Assembly: GCA_002914805.1 (NCBI GenBank)
Contig: JXTB01000261.1
Coordinates: forward strand, 77,411 to 141,410
Length of the DNA: 64,000 nt
From: Parasponia andersonii
Taxonomy: Eukaryota > Streptophyta > Magnoliopsida > Rosales > Cannabaceae
Direction: 5' to 3'
Shown here one piece after another: positions 10,703 through 23,232 of the stretch. The first letter of the stretch is position 1; every line of letters starts with the position of its first letter. The notes below the pieces were generated by a model. That model ran no database searches and was not told the origin of the DNA. It was given only the letters and a program-made list of their open reading frames with translations. The position numbers and the translations under genes are program-made.

Positions 10703-13700
10703 AACTCTGGGATAATTTCTGTGGGAGAAGAGATAGCAACTCAGGGTTTGCCAGCAGGAATCTTGTATTCACTAGTTCAGGAAATGGTAATTTTGACCTT
10801 AAAAGTTACTCTCCTTTCGGCTTTCGCCACCCTATCGCCATCACAATCTGAAATCTTCGACCATTCTATTGAGGCAATGCAATCTTTAACGTCTGGACTT
10901 ATGAGGATATATTTTCTAATTGATTTTTTTTTAGTACCAATAAAACCTTTTATTTTAAGTACCGTAAGCAATAGTTTTTAGTATTTTGTTCAAGCGTGTA
11001 GATGAAATTTTGTTATTCTTCATTTTGTTTCTCTTTCCTTTCATAAATTTTAAATCAACTTGACTGTATCTGTAAATATCTTTCTGCTTTGTAGTCTTTC
11101 TTGGATCACAAGAGATATTTAAGCTTCTTCCTCACAGTTTAGTAGATCCAAGGAGGCTTCCAGAACTATTTGAAATGGTAAGTTTCAGGTTATTATATTT
11201 GTGCTTGTACATAATAATCATTAATGGAGGTTGGTTTGTACTTGCTTTCCACTGTTGGCCTGGAAGTCTGTGTACAAACTGAGTAGGAATACTCGTTTTC
11301 TTGGTTTCTAATTTGTATTTGTTTCTTTTGGTTAGGCCAAGCATGTATCTCAACCAGCAAGGACTTTAAAGAGGGTGTTTCAGGTATATGTCTGCGCGCG
11401 TTGTCTAAGTGCCAAGACATGGTTGAAAACAAGGTTTCAACAAAACTATTTGATATAGTATGTTCTACAACTTAGAATCTTGTTTCTTGGCTAACCTCAT
11501 ATTGGTTATTTACTATTTCTATCGATCTACTATCTACTCTGCTAGACTATTAATATGCGTAAGCACAAATCAGGCTAAGCAAACATAGACTAACCTCAAA
11601 GCTGTTATTGTATTTCAGGCTGATTACTATGCACATCCAGAACACTACAACCCCTTGAATTGCTCCATATGCGTCTGTAATTGGTACGTTATGGATACTT
11701 AAGTTTTTCCACCCCCATTAATGATAAATTCCTAGAATTTCTTTTCATGTTTATGTTGATCTTTTTAGCTGTTAATTGTGGAAGCTCGGTTTAGTACAAT
11801 ATTATCCGCATCTCGATAGGCTTGTTTATTTATGACAATGTTGTTGGCCCTTTGGCATGAATTATATCTCAAAGGTGTTGATTAATGCCCTCTTATGACT
11901 GTCAGCGACATCTTTTCATCTGGACAGTTCTTTTGTTTGGAAAGGACATTCTGTTCTTAAATGTGCATGTTCTCTTGATCAGTGAATTGCCTGTACTCGG
12001 AGAAAAGATTTCCTCGATTGTTGACTAACGAGCAGCCTCAAGACCTAATGAGGAATGGATACACTCTTGTTGGACTCTGTGATATATCTTGTGATATTGG
12101 TGGTTCACTAGAGGTTGTTCACTAGAATTTGTCAGTGAAACAACTTCCATCCACTCAGTACCTTTTATAGGACAAATTGGATGTTTTCAGATCATATGAT
12201 GGCAATGAAAATCACCAACCAAGCGCATGTTCGTGAGGGGAGAATAAGGTCTTTCGTTTCTTACTGCAGGGGGATCGCATCTCCAGCAGCAGCAGCAAAC
12301 AATCCATTAGCATACAAGTTCAGGCATTCCATTTTCTCTTTAAGCCTTTTCCTTATATGATCCAGTGAAATGTTGCCAGTGCCATAAAAAACCTTTAGCT
12401 TTCTATGGAAGTTGCTCACAAAGTTACCACCAACTTTTTCAGTTGGCATCCTGCTGGAGCTGTTCTATCTGGGCAAATTTCTGCCACCTAAGCTTTCAGC
12501 AACAAGAAAACTATTCCAGCCACAGGCATTACTCCTGCTTGAATGACGCACTGAAAAGAGACAGACATATCTTTTTTTCTCTTTTAGTTTCCCATAATGT
12601 TTTCTTTAGTAATATAAAACATGCACATGTTTTGCAGGGGAAGATCTTTATGATTCGGCTGTGAGACTGCGAATACCTCATCTTCCAGCTTTTGCATTGG
12701 AGTGCATTCCAAATTGTAATTTTTTAGATTTGGGGGAGTTATATGGAATAGTGGATGAAGCATTAACCATATACGGTGGAACATTGACCATATACGGTGG
12801 AACATTGACCATAGTGGATGAAGCATTAACCATATACGGAAGATTTACATTTGGTTTGGCCTTTGTCGTATCAAGTCAATCAAGTGTGCAGTAGTGCAGA
12901 GTTGCCTGACACTTCGATTTCATGCTATAGAATATGAAACTGTCAAGTTTTGCTCATTTCAGTACAGGTAAATTGCAAAAAAATACTTTAAGTTTGAATA
13001 TTTATAATTTAAATTATAAAATTTGAACTCTGCAAAATAATATTTAAGATTTGACTTTTTGAATAACTTTAACTAATAAAAACAATAATATCTTCAAAAT
13101 TATAAAGAATAATAAAAATTGATTTAATCTAATATATTAATTTTTAAAAATTCTTAATATCAGGATATTATTTTACAGTGTTCAATCTTTAAGATTTAAA
13201 TTATAAAATATTTGAATTTTACTGGAATTTTTTTTGCGGTTTACCCTTTCAGGATATGACATATGAAGGCTGCCGAAAATATCAAGTAAATTCTCTTGTT
13301 GTTACTGTCTTTTATACTATGAGATGGATCTATATTCCCATGTTATGCATATCTAACGTAGCTATGTTGTTTTCAGATTCTTGGGACTTGACGATCCCAT
13401 AGAAATTCCCAACTGCTGCCAAAGTACATTTGATGTTTCCTGTCTCCACATGTAGGAAAGATTATCCTACTCCAGCACAAAACATGTATATATATATATA
13501 TATATACATGTGTATGTATGTGTTTTGTATGTATATACATCTTATCAGCATAAGTAACATTTTATCATGACTCTGCTACTTCGTGACTTGAGTTGAAAAA
13601 ATAAGTGGCAAACATTATCAGTAGTGATGTTCTTTAGTGGAAAAAGTGTATTCCCATTTTCCCAAAACTAAGAAACTAGATCGATTTATGGTCAGGATAT

Positions 13701-14134
13701 GGTGCTTATGCATCATGAGATGGAGGTAGATTTCCCAGATGACCAACATACAGAAAGATACATAGCCACTTATTGGACTTTCGGAGGACCGAGAATGGGA
13801 AAACTACCACAGCCATGGCCTTCATTGTTGGTATCCCTGCAGCCATTGGAGCACTGGTACCTGTTTATACTGCTTAACTGTCTTTCTTTCTATATATTCA
13901 GACTCGTGGCCTGTTAAACCAGAAATATACGTTCCAGGTAACTGCAATAAGCCTCTTGTTCTGATTTACAGTGTAAAAACTCTTTTAAGGTTTCCAACCC
14001 TTTGAGTGAAACCCACTTTTGAATTATCTTTCAATTCTTTTTAGTACTAGAAGAGTTAACAATACTTGTTCTCAATCTCTCAGCACTAGATATCTTGAAA
14101 GCCTTTGGTATCAAGTTGACGGAGAAGATCGAGT
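10703..14134 (+). pseudogene. Decayed LKR/SDH (lysine-ketoglutarate reductase / saccharopine dehydrogenase) copy
   Basis: The functional enzyme degrades lysine through saccharopine. Here colinear fragments of both halves survive. For LKR: ISVGEEIATQGLPAG near 10717; QEIFKLLPHSLVDPRRLPEL in exon 11095-11177; PARTLKRVFQ from 11336; ADYYAHPEHYNP in exon 11619-11683; EKRFPRLLTNEQPQDLMRNG from 11983; CDIGGSLE. For SDH: PAAAANNPLAYKF from about 12270; AVRLRIPHLPAFALECIPN near 12660; DMVLMHHEMEVDFPD near 13697; and a C-terminal ALDILKAFGIKLTEKIE with stop near 14134. Splice sites remain (GTAAGT at 11178, GTACGT at 11684, AGs before 11095, 11336, 11619 and 11983), so this is an unprocessed duplicate. 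Lesions include frameshifts near 10780, 11395, 12470, 13780 and 13910, a TAG at 13453, and missing LKR and linker sequence. The N-terminal half is absent. Confidence 0.85.
13453..13455 (+). other. Premature TAG in the SDH remnant
   Basis: It lies in the exon reading FDVSCLHM-stop-ER, where intact saccharopine dehydrogenases read on. It is one of the clearest single lesions. Confidence 0.7.
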
Positions 14135-14977
14135 GATGAAGAAGATTGAATATGCATACGATAATTTGTGATATTTTTCGAGCGGGAAACCCTTAACCGT
14201 TATTTCTCTTGTGGTTAGTTTTAGCTTTAAAGTCAATTTGATAACTAAATATGAATATCCTCGAAATTTAGAACCAACACCTACTAGGGGTAGGATGTAG
14301 GCTTTCTTATAGATGATGTAGTAAAAGAATATTCACGAAATTGAGCACGGTGCTTGGAGGCAGTGTGTGTTTGAACTGCCTTTCTCCTACCAGCAACACC
14401 GAACCTAGTTGGAGAACTTTCACTTCGTGAAACTTGTGTATGAGAATAAGAGGAAGTTCAAGACTTGTGAGTTCTCTAAAACAGCAGTATATAGGGAATG
14501 GCGTAAGATTTGGATACTCAAGGATTTCATGAATGTAAACAATTTGATTGTGTACATTTCTCCATATTTTCACCCTATTCTCCGTCAAAAAGGAAAAGGC
14601 AAAGAATGAACATTTCGACAGTGCCACTTAATTTGTCTGACCCAAAAAAATCATAGGTGCATTAAAATAGCAATAGAAGTAACCACAAATGCAACTAAGT
14701 TCTCAATAACATGACATCGCTATCACGTCCAAAAGACATCCTATCTTTTTCTTCAATATCTCATCAAAATGGAGCGTGGGGAGTGGGGAGTAAGAACTGT
14801 TAGTTCTCATAAAGTCTTTAACCCTGCTTCCGAAGACCCTCTGGCTGTACCCCTAGAGCTGCTTGCCCAATGACGAATACAAGCCATCTTGAGCATCCAC
14901 TAGAGGGTTCTTGGCATAAAAATCAGTCTATAAATCCTTTTAAATGTCCTCTATATCCTTGTAAGCTGTCCATATAA
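14135..14977. other. Intergenic DNA between LKR/SDH remnant and HAD phosphatase
   Basis: The right part should hold the 3' UTR of the minus-strand HAD gene. It also carries the second copy of the short repeat. The reading frames at 14307-14627 are unrecognised and probably chance. Confidence 0.6.
14343..14421 (+). repeat. Short dispersed repeat, copy B
   Basis: It aligns to 9413-9486. On paper it folds: CGGTG (14348) can pair with CACCG (14397), and GGAGGCAGT can pair with the later ACTGCC...TCC. The arrangement is hairpin-like, but a fold seen by eye is weak evidence. Confidence 0.35.
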
Positions 14978-17648
14978 CTAGTGAAAAACCAATGTGTTTA
15001 GTTGTTGCTCCACTTCTTCCCAGTTATGAACTTTAGTCACAAGGGGGTGTTGATTGATAGAATCGGTCTTGCACCAAGGATAGGAGTTCTCATAATCAAA
15101 AAGTAGAACCCTGATTCCAACTTCAGCACATTCGATGGCATATCTAGGGTTATCATCAATCAAAACTTTTGCTCCTAAAGACCTGACAATACAGGCAATC
15201 GATATCAAATATGTGAGTGGCATATTCCATCATTTCATTGAGTTACAGACTCACAGTCCATGCACAGGAACAGCCCTCAAACTAAGCAGCAGCATTATAT
15301 AATGTAAGCTAATAGAAACTAAAAGGATACTGGAACACCACAATAATTGAAGGGATTTCAGTTTAAAAATTTTTGTTCAAGCCTGTATGAGGTCTACATT
15401 CCAAGAGGATTCAGAATATAACAAAAATGGCCCTTCACAAAATACCTGCATATATCTGACTTGGGCCTTGAAACTCCATCGAGTGCAAAGTGATTTCCAA
15501 AGTGAATCTCCTGAAAAAGTCCAGGATAGTGTCTCTCAATCCACTCGATTGTGTGATCCTTGATGGCATTCTGCCTAGACCTATAGATGCAGATACAAAG
15601 GGCAAATTACTTGATGCAAGCTCATAGCCAAACAAGAATGAAATTTTGATAGTCATAACTCATACGTACGTCACAACAGAAAGGTTACAAAATCTTGATA
15701 ACTTGTGGAGCACTTTCTGAGCACCTGGGAGAGGGTGGATCCCAGTCTTGAAATATGATGTCTTAAAGAACTCATGAACACGGATATCAGCTGTCACAAC
15801 AAAGTATTTGTTTTTGAACCCATTCAATTATCAAAAATACGCTTAACAATTCTTCGAGAAAAAATTACAATAGGAACAGACAGTGAAGTCACATAGAACT
15901 GAAAATTTTGGATTCGAAAGAAAACTAGGATTTTGGATTTATATTCAGTATTTCAGTAGCTTGGGGTCCTTTGTGAAAGTCAGATAAACTCAGTTCACAC
16001 CACATACTTTGACATGTTTCTCAATTCAATCTATTGATAGCCTAGTCATTGTTATGTACAGCCGGGCTTGAAGAAATAACCTATTTTCTTTTAACATTTT
16101 TCTTTCCACTGAACACTGAAATCTTAGATTCTTAGTAGACAGCAAACTCTAGCATAATGCTAGGTAGGTCCCTACGTGGAATCAAACTCTGGACATCATG
16201 CAGCTTGAAGAAATAACTTAATAAAATTTGTAAGTAAAACCTTAATCTAGGATTAGAAAAATACTAAGAACAAAATCAATGAGTCAAAAGACATAATACC
16301 AATATAGGAAATTAATTTAACAAGCAAACCACGAGGCTGGTAGCACGTTTGAAATACTAGATTAAATCTTCCATCATCCACGAACACAATCATCGAATGA
16401 TGCAAAATAGTCAAAGCAAGGATACAAATGATACCTTCGTCACGAGAACAGTTCCATATCTGCAGGAGAAAAAGCAGATTGCTTAAGGGTACATACACAA
16501 AACTGTAAACACTCCCACTTTAAAGTCAATAAAAGGGGACAAGAAAACCTTGTTTTATAGTCATCAAAAAGTGGACTCTAACTGATGGCTGAATTAATTC
16601 AAAGCAAACTGCAAAATACCTATACTGTTCTAGTCCCTTCGGCAAGAATCCACAGATAATAAAAGTTTCAATACAACGTGCAGAATAAGATATTATACGT
16701 AATTTCGGATCATGGAAAACTAGTGAAGTGGTAACAGGAAATACCTTGAAGAACTCATAGACATGGTACTCTGAAACTGAATGATTTGAAGAATAACGAT
16801 CTGCAATAAACCTGTTCAGAGCCGAAACAAAGTTCCCCAAAACTGAAAGCGAAAAAAAGCAACAAAGTATGTTTCAGCAGAGAATAAACCTAAGTTGACT
16901 TATAAAGAAACAAGTCAACAACCATAAAATTAGCAACAAAAAGAAGTCCTCTAGAAAGAAAAACCACTTTACATTACACAGGTAGTAAGCCAGAAATAAC
17001 TTGAAATGAAAAGGGGAAAAAAAAAATGAGACCCTTGTCACATTGCAATTCATTGTCAAATGGAGTGATACGACTTTATGGTCTAACTTTTACTCAAAAC
17101 TTGCAGAATTGAATCACTTCTAACAGAAATGAGCAGGAATGAGTTACATATGAACAGAAGAGAGATTATTAAGACAAAGGAAAAATACCCTCGTCGACGT
17201 CAACTGCGACGGCAACTTTATCACGGGGCAAAGAATGGTGAGAGAATCCGAGAAGGTTCCCACGTCCATACGCAGCTGGCTCACTACCATTTGGGGCCAA
17301 ACTACGAGCATCGGTGGTGGTACGGACGTCTTGCAAAGCAGGAATACCCTCCAATTCCAAATCACGAACGAACTGGGCCTTATGATGATCAAAGCCACTG
17401 CTTCGACGACCGCCATTATTGGCTTTACTACTATTAGTATGGAGAGAACGACGACAAGGGTCGCGACTAATATGAGTATCCGAATCAAAGCAACCCCTCA
17501 CAGTAGAAGTAGTACTACTATAACGAGTCGAAACTGGGAACTTGAAGAAGCAAAATTGCTCAGAAGAAGACGAAGAGGACGGCGACTCTAGTTGAAACCC
17601 TCTATAGAGAAAAACGTCGTTGCGGATAACAGCCGATGAAGCCATCAT
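14978..17648 (-). CDS. HAD-superfamily phosphatase, NT5C (5'-deoxynucleotidase)-like
   Basis: Six exons on the minus strand: 17189-17645, 16745-16842, 16435-16459, 15670-15790, 15446-15580 and 14978-15182. All have GT-AG introns and phases that join. Starting at the second of two adjacent ATGs gives 346 residues; the first (17648) gives 347, and an in-frame ATG at 17696 would add 16 more. HAD motif I is DVDEVLGNF (Asp149 and Asp151 should be nucleophile and acid/base), split by intron 1. Motif II is the VVTSRQ segment near residue 234. The acidic motif IV is LIDDNP (288-291). The Ser-rich, acid-poor first 50 residues could be a plastid transit peptide, which is inference. The family hydrolyses phosphate monoesters, in characterised members deoxynucleotides; the plant substrate is not shown by the sequence. 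Exon 3 is only 25 nt. No lesion is seen. Confidence 0.9.
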
Positions 17649-18125
17649 CTCCCTTAGAAAGAAGCGAACTATGCCTCGTTTCTTTGACAACAACATAACG
17701 AAAGCCTCTCACTCATATCCCCACCACCATCGTCGCCATTGTCATTACCATTAACATTACCACCACCTTCAACAAATTGGGGTCCAACCTTAAAACCCTA
17801 AAAAACCCAACTCGGAAAACCCAGAATGGATTATGATTCGGTCTCTTCTTCCTCAAACAAATCGAACCAAAGCATCACCAATGGAATATTACCACATAAA
17901 TCTTTATACGTTTTAATAAAAAAAAATCCCAAATAAAAAAAGGGGGAAACTTCTATGAAATTGGAACAGAGATGATGACGATGATTCGAAATAATCATGA
18001 AAATTTGAATCAGAGAATTATGAAAATAATAAAGAAAAAAGAATATCAACTAATAAGAATGTATCCGTACCAAATCATCAATGGTGGTCGCTACAGGGTC
18101 TCTCTCTCACTCCGTCTCTTTCTTG

Positions 18126-18157
<32 letters not shown>

Positions 18158-18759
18158 GGTAAAGGGAAAGAACGAATCTTAATCTAAATCTATGAAATAG
18201 TAAAGTTGAAGATGTAATTAAAATCGACTAATAAAGATAAATTAGGATTATTGAACACTAATTATTGGTTAATGCGAAGATTCGGCCTTCTTTTCCGAAT
18301 TTTTCCTTTTCCTTTTCCGGGACTTTTCTCTGTTTTCACCCATTTTGGCATGAACAAAACAACCCCATTACCTTTACCCCTCCCCAAGTTCCTCAACCGC
18401 CCCTTCTCTCTCTTCCAGTTATTTTTTTTTTTTTTTTAACATATTGGATAATAATATGCCTATCTTACAAAAGTAAAATATATTTTCACATTGGATAATA
18501 ATGGCTTTATGATATTTTTCTAACACAAACTAATTATACAATAAAATTATGCCATTTTATTTATCAACAGTCATATTTGTTTTACCTACATTCATACACT
18601 TATTGACAATTTGGAAATGAAGCTGATCTTAATGTATCTTACCCCACCTACTCCTATTAGAAAGTAGAGGCACCGCCCTTTCTCCCTCTCAAATGCCCTT
18701 AAATCCATAAATTTCAAACACAATTCAGAAATTAACAAAATCCTAAATGTCAACTTTTC

Positions 18760-18760
18760 N
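18760..18760. other. Undetermined base (N) in a poly-T tract
   Basis: One N precedes a run of Ts. It is an assembly or base-calling gap in a homopolymer, so local length is unreliable here. Confidence 0.98.
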
Positions 18761-20439
18761 TTTTTTTTTTTTTTTAATTTTCTCCTCCTCCTTTTTTTAG
18801 GCATAAATTTCGTAACTGTGTGAAATTGTCACCTTTTTTATTTTTGATATATGGTTTTTCCATTTTTTCTGGGAAGTTCGAGATGTTGAGTTTTCGTCCA
18901 CATATTTTTCTTTTTTTTTTTTTTTTTTTTGGTTTCTTTCCTTGGAAATGGAAAGTGGCAGTTGTTTTTTAAAATTTAATTATCAGTGTCCCGCATAAAA
19001 AAAATAAAAAAATAAAAAGGAAATTGTCACTTATCACTGCAAGGAACCCACCAACGTGACAGAGAGTCGCCCACCGCACCAGAGCAATATATTATTTTTT
19101 TTCCTTTTTCGTTTTTCCTTTTTCTGTTTTAAGGAAATAACTTCTTTTTCCTCTCCTTTCCTTTGGCATGGAAATGGATTCCTCCGTAAACTATTCGGCT
19201 TGGATTTTAATAGGTTGATTTCCTTTTTTTTTTTTTTAATTTTTGGTAAGAATCTTAATTTTCTAAAAGAAAAATCCATATGTAATTAGCTTTTCTATAT
19301 TACTCAAAAAAAATAGTTTTTCTTTATGAAATAAATAAAGTAATTTAATAACTTAAATTTTATAGAGAAAATTAGATTGAGAGTTACTTTGGTTAGACCA
19401 CTAAAATTGTAGTTATAATTGCATTAACCCAAGTCGTCTTGCTATATCCTATCCTAGCCTGATACCTTAATAGAAATAGGGTCGGCCTTGGCATACATGA
19501 AAATAGATCTATATAGACTTAATCTTTTTTTTAAGTAAGCACTCTCTGTATTTCTTTTTTTTTTTTTTTTAAAGTAAGCAATCTATGTATTTCTAACTAT
19601 AGATTTATGACTCTTTTAGGATCATCTATCAATCATTGTACATTTTTTTTTTTTAAAAGTATTAGTATACCATAATTATTCTTCGCTAATAGTGTGACAT
19701 TACTCAAAAAATTAGATAATACTTAAGATACCAACTTTTGTACTAAATTTTTAATATTAACATATGTGGTATGTAATTTGTCACAACTCAATTGATGATA
19801 ATATCTAATCTATTTATAGTAAGTTTTAACACAACAATTAGTTTGTGATAAGTTACATGCCACGTACATTAGTATAAAAGTTAAGATGTGTAATATTATC
19901 CCAAAAAATTATTCCACAAAATACTCCTTAAAATGTCATTTGGACCCAAAAGAGTGCCACTTTGTTCTTTTCCCTATTGTTGCCATGAATTCGTCCACCT
20001 TAGCTTCCAACTGGATTTAGTTTGTAGAAATAGACCTAACTATATATGATTTTGGCTAAAATAACTTTGTTATGATTCTTTTTTATAGTGGATTTTTAGA
20101 ACTAGTCAAAAAATTTTGACCTCTTTCTTTCTTTGACAAAAAATGGTCAAAACAGATGTCAAATTGGTTTTAAAAAAAAATTATACTATCGGTATCACCG
20201 TTGAAAAGAAAAAATAGTCTAATCGTCAGAGAAAATGACTAATTCCCCCCTTTTGGACATTTTTAGGACTAGTTTCTTAAATAAGTATTGTAGGACTAAA
20301 AAATGGGATCCATGAGAATTAAAAATCTCAAATATCTCCATCTCAACTCACACACAACCTAACAGCTAACAAGACTTCACCTCGAATTTGATATATCTCA
20401 CCCCATAAATTTTCCCGTAAAACTCATTTCTCTTCACTT

Positions 20440-21325
20440 AACCTCAGCAAAGGTCAAGATCCACTTAACCTAATATCAACTATTTCTAGGGTCAAGTATA
20501 TCTTGATCTCAGGTTAAGTAGGTCTTAAACTCATGGCAAATTTTAAGTACATAAGGTCATGAATATTTACCTGACCGAAGGTCAAGTTGTACATGAGATT
20601 ATGAATCATTTACCTAACTAGGGGTCAAATTGTACATAATTTGTTGTCTATTTTATCAGTTTATTTAGTTGATTTAACTTAATATTTACTTTTTTATTTT
20701 TTCAGTAGAGACTATGGTTTATTTGTCATTAAATATGCAGAGTTTCTTATGTTCGACTATGAAAACCACCGAAAATTGTGCTTTGACTCAAAAATTATTC
20801 ACCAAATTCCATATTTAAGCTCTTTGATTAATTCTTCTCATCTAAAGGAACAAAAATCCCAACATAGCAATAACCAGGTCAACCAAAGGTAAGAACGAGT
20901 CTGCATGATCTTTATCTATGACATTAGTAGGAAGGACGAAAAAAATCACTATCTAAGTCCACATTGCCAAAGAACAGGATTCCATATAAGTCTCCATTGT
21001 CGAAGAAAGACGAGAAAGTCGCCCATCTAAGTCCTCATTCATACTTTTGTTGCATAATATTTTAGATCAAATAGTCCTTGCCTTAGGTCAAATAATACTT
21101 GACCAGTACATAACTTGGGGTCAAGAAAGTCGCTCATCTAAGTCCTCATTCGTATTTTTGTTGTTTGTTATTTCAGGTCAAGTAATTTTTACCCTAGGCT
21201 AAGTAGTACTTGATCAGTATGTGATATAAGGTCAAGTAGTTCTTGACCTTAGGTCTAGTAATTTATGATCCTAGGACAAGTAATACTTGACATGACATGG
21301 GATAAAGAATTACTTGACATGCAAT
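20440..21325. repeat. TCAAGTA-rich patch with a 111-bp tandem duplication
   Basis: GGTCAAGTA-like words and their complement TACTTGACC recur many times, giving several short palindromes such as TCAAGTAGTTCTTGA near 21232. Inside, a unit starting AAAGTCGCYCATCTAAGTCC at 21015 is repeated at 21126, a period of 111 bp. I see no coding potential. Confidence 0.6.
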
Positions 21326-22053
21326 GTCTAGATCACTATTAAGAAGAAGAGGAATAGTTTAACAAAAAAAAATATGAATATTTTAGCACAATAATTTCTA
21401 GATCACTATAATAGACCTCTTTTAGCATTGATCATTCATTATCAAACAATATTAAAACTTTCATAAAATAAAATACATATTTACCTTACAATATCTAAGC
21501 TTTCAAATGCCAAAGTTCCCAAACAATATCCAAGCAAGAAGCTTCAATATTTTACTAGTTTAGAATGCTTCAATCAGGAAAAAAAAAAATGAGAGGAAGA
21601 ACACAACAGCGAAGAGAAGAGAGAACAAATGGTGATAAAAGAGGGAAAGAGAAGAAAGAAAGGGGGAAAAATGGAGGCAAATTCATTTAATACATTAAAT
21701 GAGCTCACCTACCTTCCGTCTTCTCACCGATGGTAAGTTTGGAATACTTTTGTTTCTCTCTTCATCAACTCTTACAAAACTCAAAAAATTTAGTTCTATC
21801 CATGCCCAAAAAACTTGCAAGTCCTAAAATGTCAATTAGGTGCCAAAAAAAGTTCTATCATGTCCTTTTCTCTATTGTTCTTGGTATGGTCTGTTCCCTT
21901 TAATTAAGCCCACAACACACACGCATATGTCATAGAATCCATTGGGCCTGATAATCCTATTTCTTGCCTTCGTGGGTCGACTCGATCCAGCCCATAGTCT
22001 AGATGGGCCAAGTAAGACTTAAAACTATGCCTTGTACGACATTTTAAGAAAAC

Positions 22054-22386
22054 AATTAGAAAAATACGGTGGGGTGTGTTTTTTTAGATTTGGTACAGTT
22101 TCTATTAGAAAAATACTATTTTTAAAATAATAACTAATAATCGATAACAAATTTTCGAGTACCAGTAACTAATAACCAAAAATATCTATAACTAGAATAT
22201 AACTGAAAATTGGTAACCAGTTTTCAGAAATTAGTGATTAGTAACTATTTTAAAAATAATATTTTTTTAAAAAAAAATTCTATAAACAATATTTCTATGG
22301 TAAAAACTGTACAAAATTTGGAAAGAAAAACTGACGTATTTTTGTAGTTACTTTTAATTTTTTTACGGGTAAAATTGTTAGAAACT
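22054..22386. mobile_element. MITE-like inverted-repeat element, copy 1
   Basis: The left arm carries AGAAAAATACGG and TTTGGTACAGTTT; the right arm carries the complements AAACTGTACAAAAT and CGTATTTTTGTAGTTAC. The middle is AT-rich with paired ATTTTTAAAATA and AACTAATAA blocks, so the whole could fold back. A second member lies at 40575-40858. No transposase is present. Exact ends and target duplication are uncertain. Confidence 0.6.
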
Positions 22387-23232
22387 CAACCATAATCAGT
22401 TTGAGTTGGGACCCTCCTCCCCACATCTAACCATAACTCTTATTTATTTATTTCCACTCTTTTGGGTGGTCCAACTATTTAACTTTTAATCATATCAACA
22501 CGTGTTTAATATGCAGAGGAATGCTTCAAGATACTTGTAATATCAACATATAGAACTGTCTCATATTAATAAAGATATACGTGGATCTCACATTTTTATT
22601 TGTGTACAGTTCTAAATACCTTGGTGTTTTTGATATAATTGTTTGTTAACATATTATGCATGACATTATACCTTAGTGCTTTTAATATAATTGTTTGTTA
22701 ACATATTATGCATGGCATTACACTAATCATTTTTTCTTTGCTGAAATAGAATCAAATATTACTATTATCATGACAATTACACTAGATTTTCTTCCGGATT
22801 TTTAGCCAAGTCGACATATTTTGGACATCTTGAAAAATAGGATCGTCTTTCAATTTCTATAGGGGATAATCAAGTATATCTGTTATGTACTTGATGTATC
22901 CAGTATAAAATATATGAGACACAATAAACCTATTGTAACACCTAAAAACTAGTTTGCCCAGATATAGTATACCTACTATAAAAGCTGATTTATTCGACCA
23001 TTTAATTATAAAATGACAAAATATATTCACATATGGGAACATAAAGCATAAAAACGACATTTACCATAACTAGTCTTAGTAAATTAAATCATTTTTACCA
23101 TAATGAAAGTTGTCATCCCACTCCCTTTATCCACATATACCAGTACCATTAAACAATAAAATAGCTCAAAATAAAATAAAAAATAATTAAAAAAATAAAA
23201 GAAAGGATAAACAAAAAGAAGCGACATTAAAC
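22387..23232. other. Intergenic DNA 3' of the GH17 gene
   Basis: AT-rich, with a ~50-bp near-duplicate (TAATTGTTTGTTAACATATTATGCATG near 22637 and 22688, quoted loosely). The right part should include the 3' UTR of the minus-strand glucanase. Nothing else is seen. Confidence 0.55.

Larger units (their letters stand above)
17649..22053. other. Long gene-free region
   Basis: The first few hundred bases should contain the 5' UTR and promoter of the HAD gene. Beyond that I see poly-T and poly-A runs (for example near 18128-18160, 18422-18437, 18910-18930 and 19557-19570), AT-rich DNA and a repeat patch at 20440-21320. The small frames are low-complexity translations of T-rich runs. Confidence 0.65.

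Noticed and set aside
12261..12449. Minus-strand 62-residue open frame
   Set aside because: It lies antisense to the SDH exon that reads PAAAANNPLAYKF on the plus strand and to its following intron; it is a shadow.
17129..17591. Plus-strand open frames of 102 and 118 residues
   Set aside because: They are antisense to exon 1 of the HAD phosphatase, which is supported by motif I and splice phase.
18251..18498. Phe/Pro-rich frames near poly-T runs
   Set aside because: They are translations of T- and C-rich simple sequence next to the HAD promoter.
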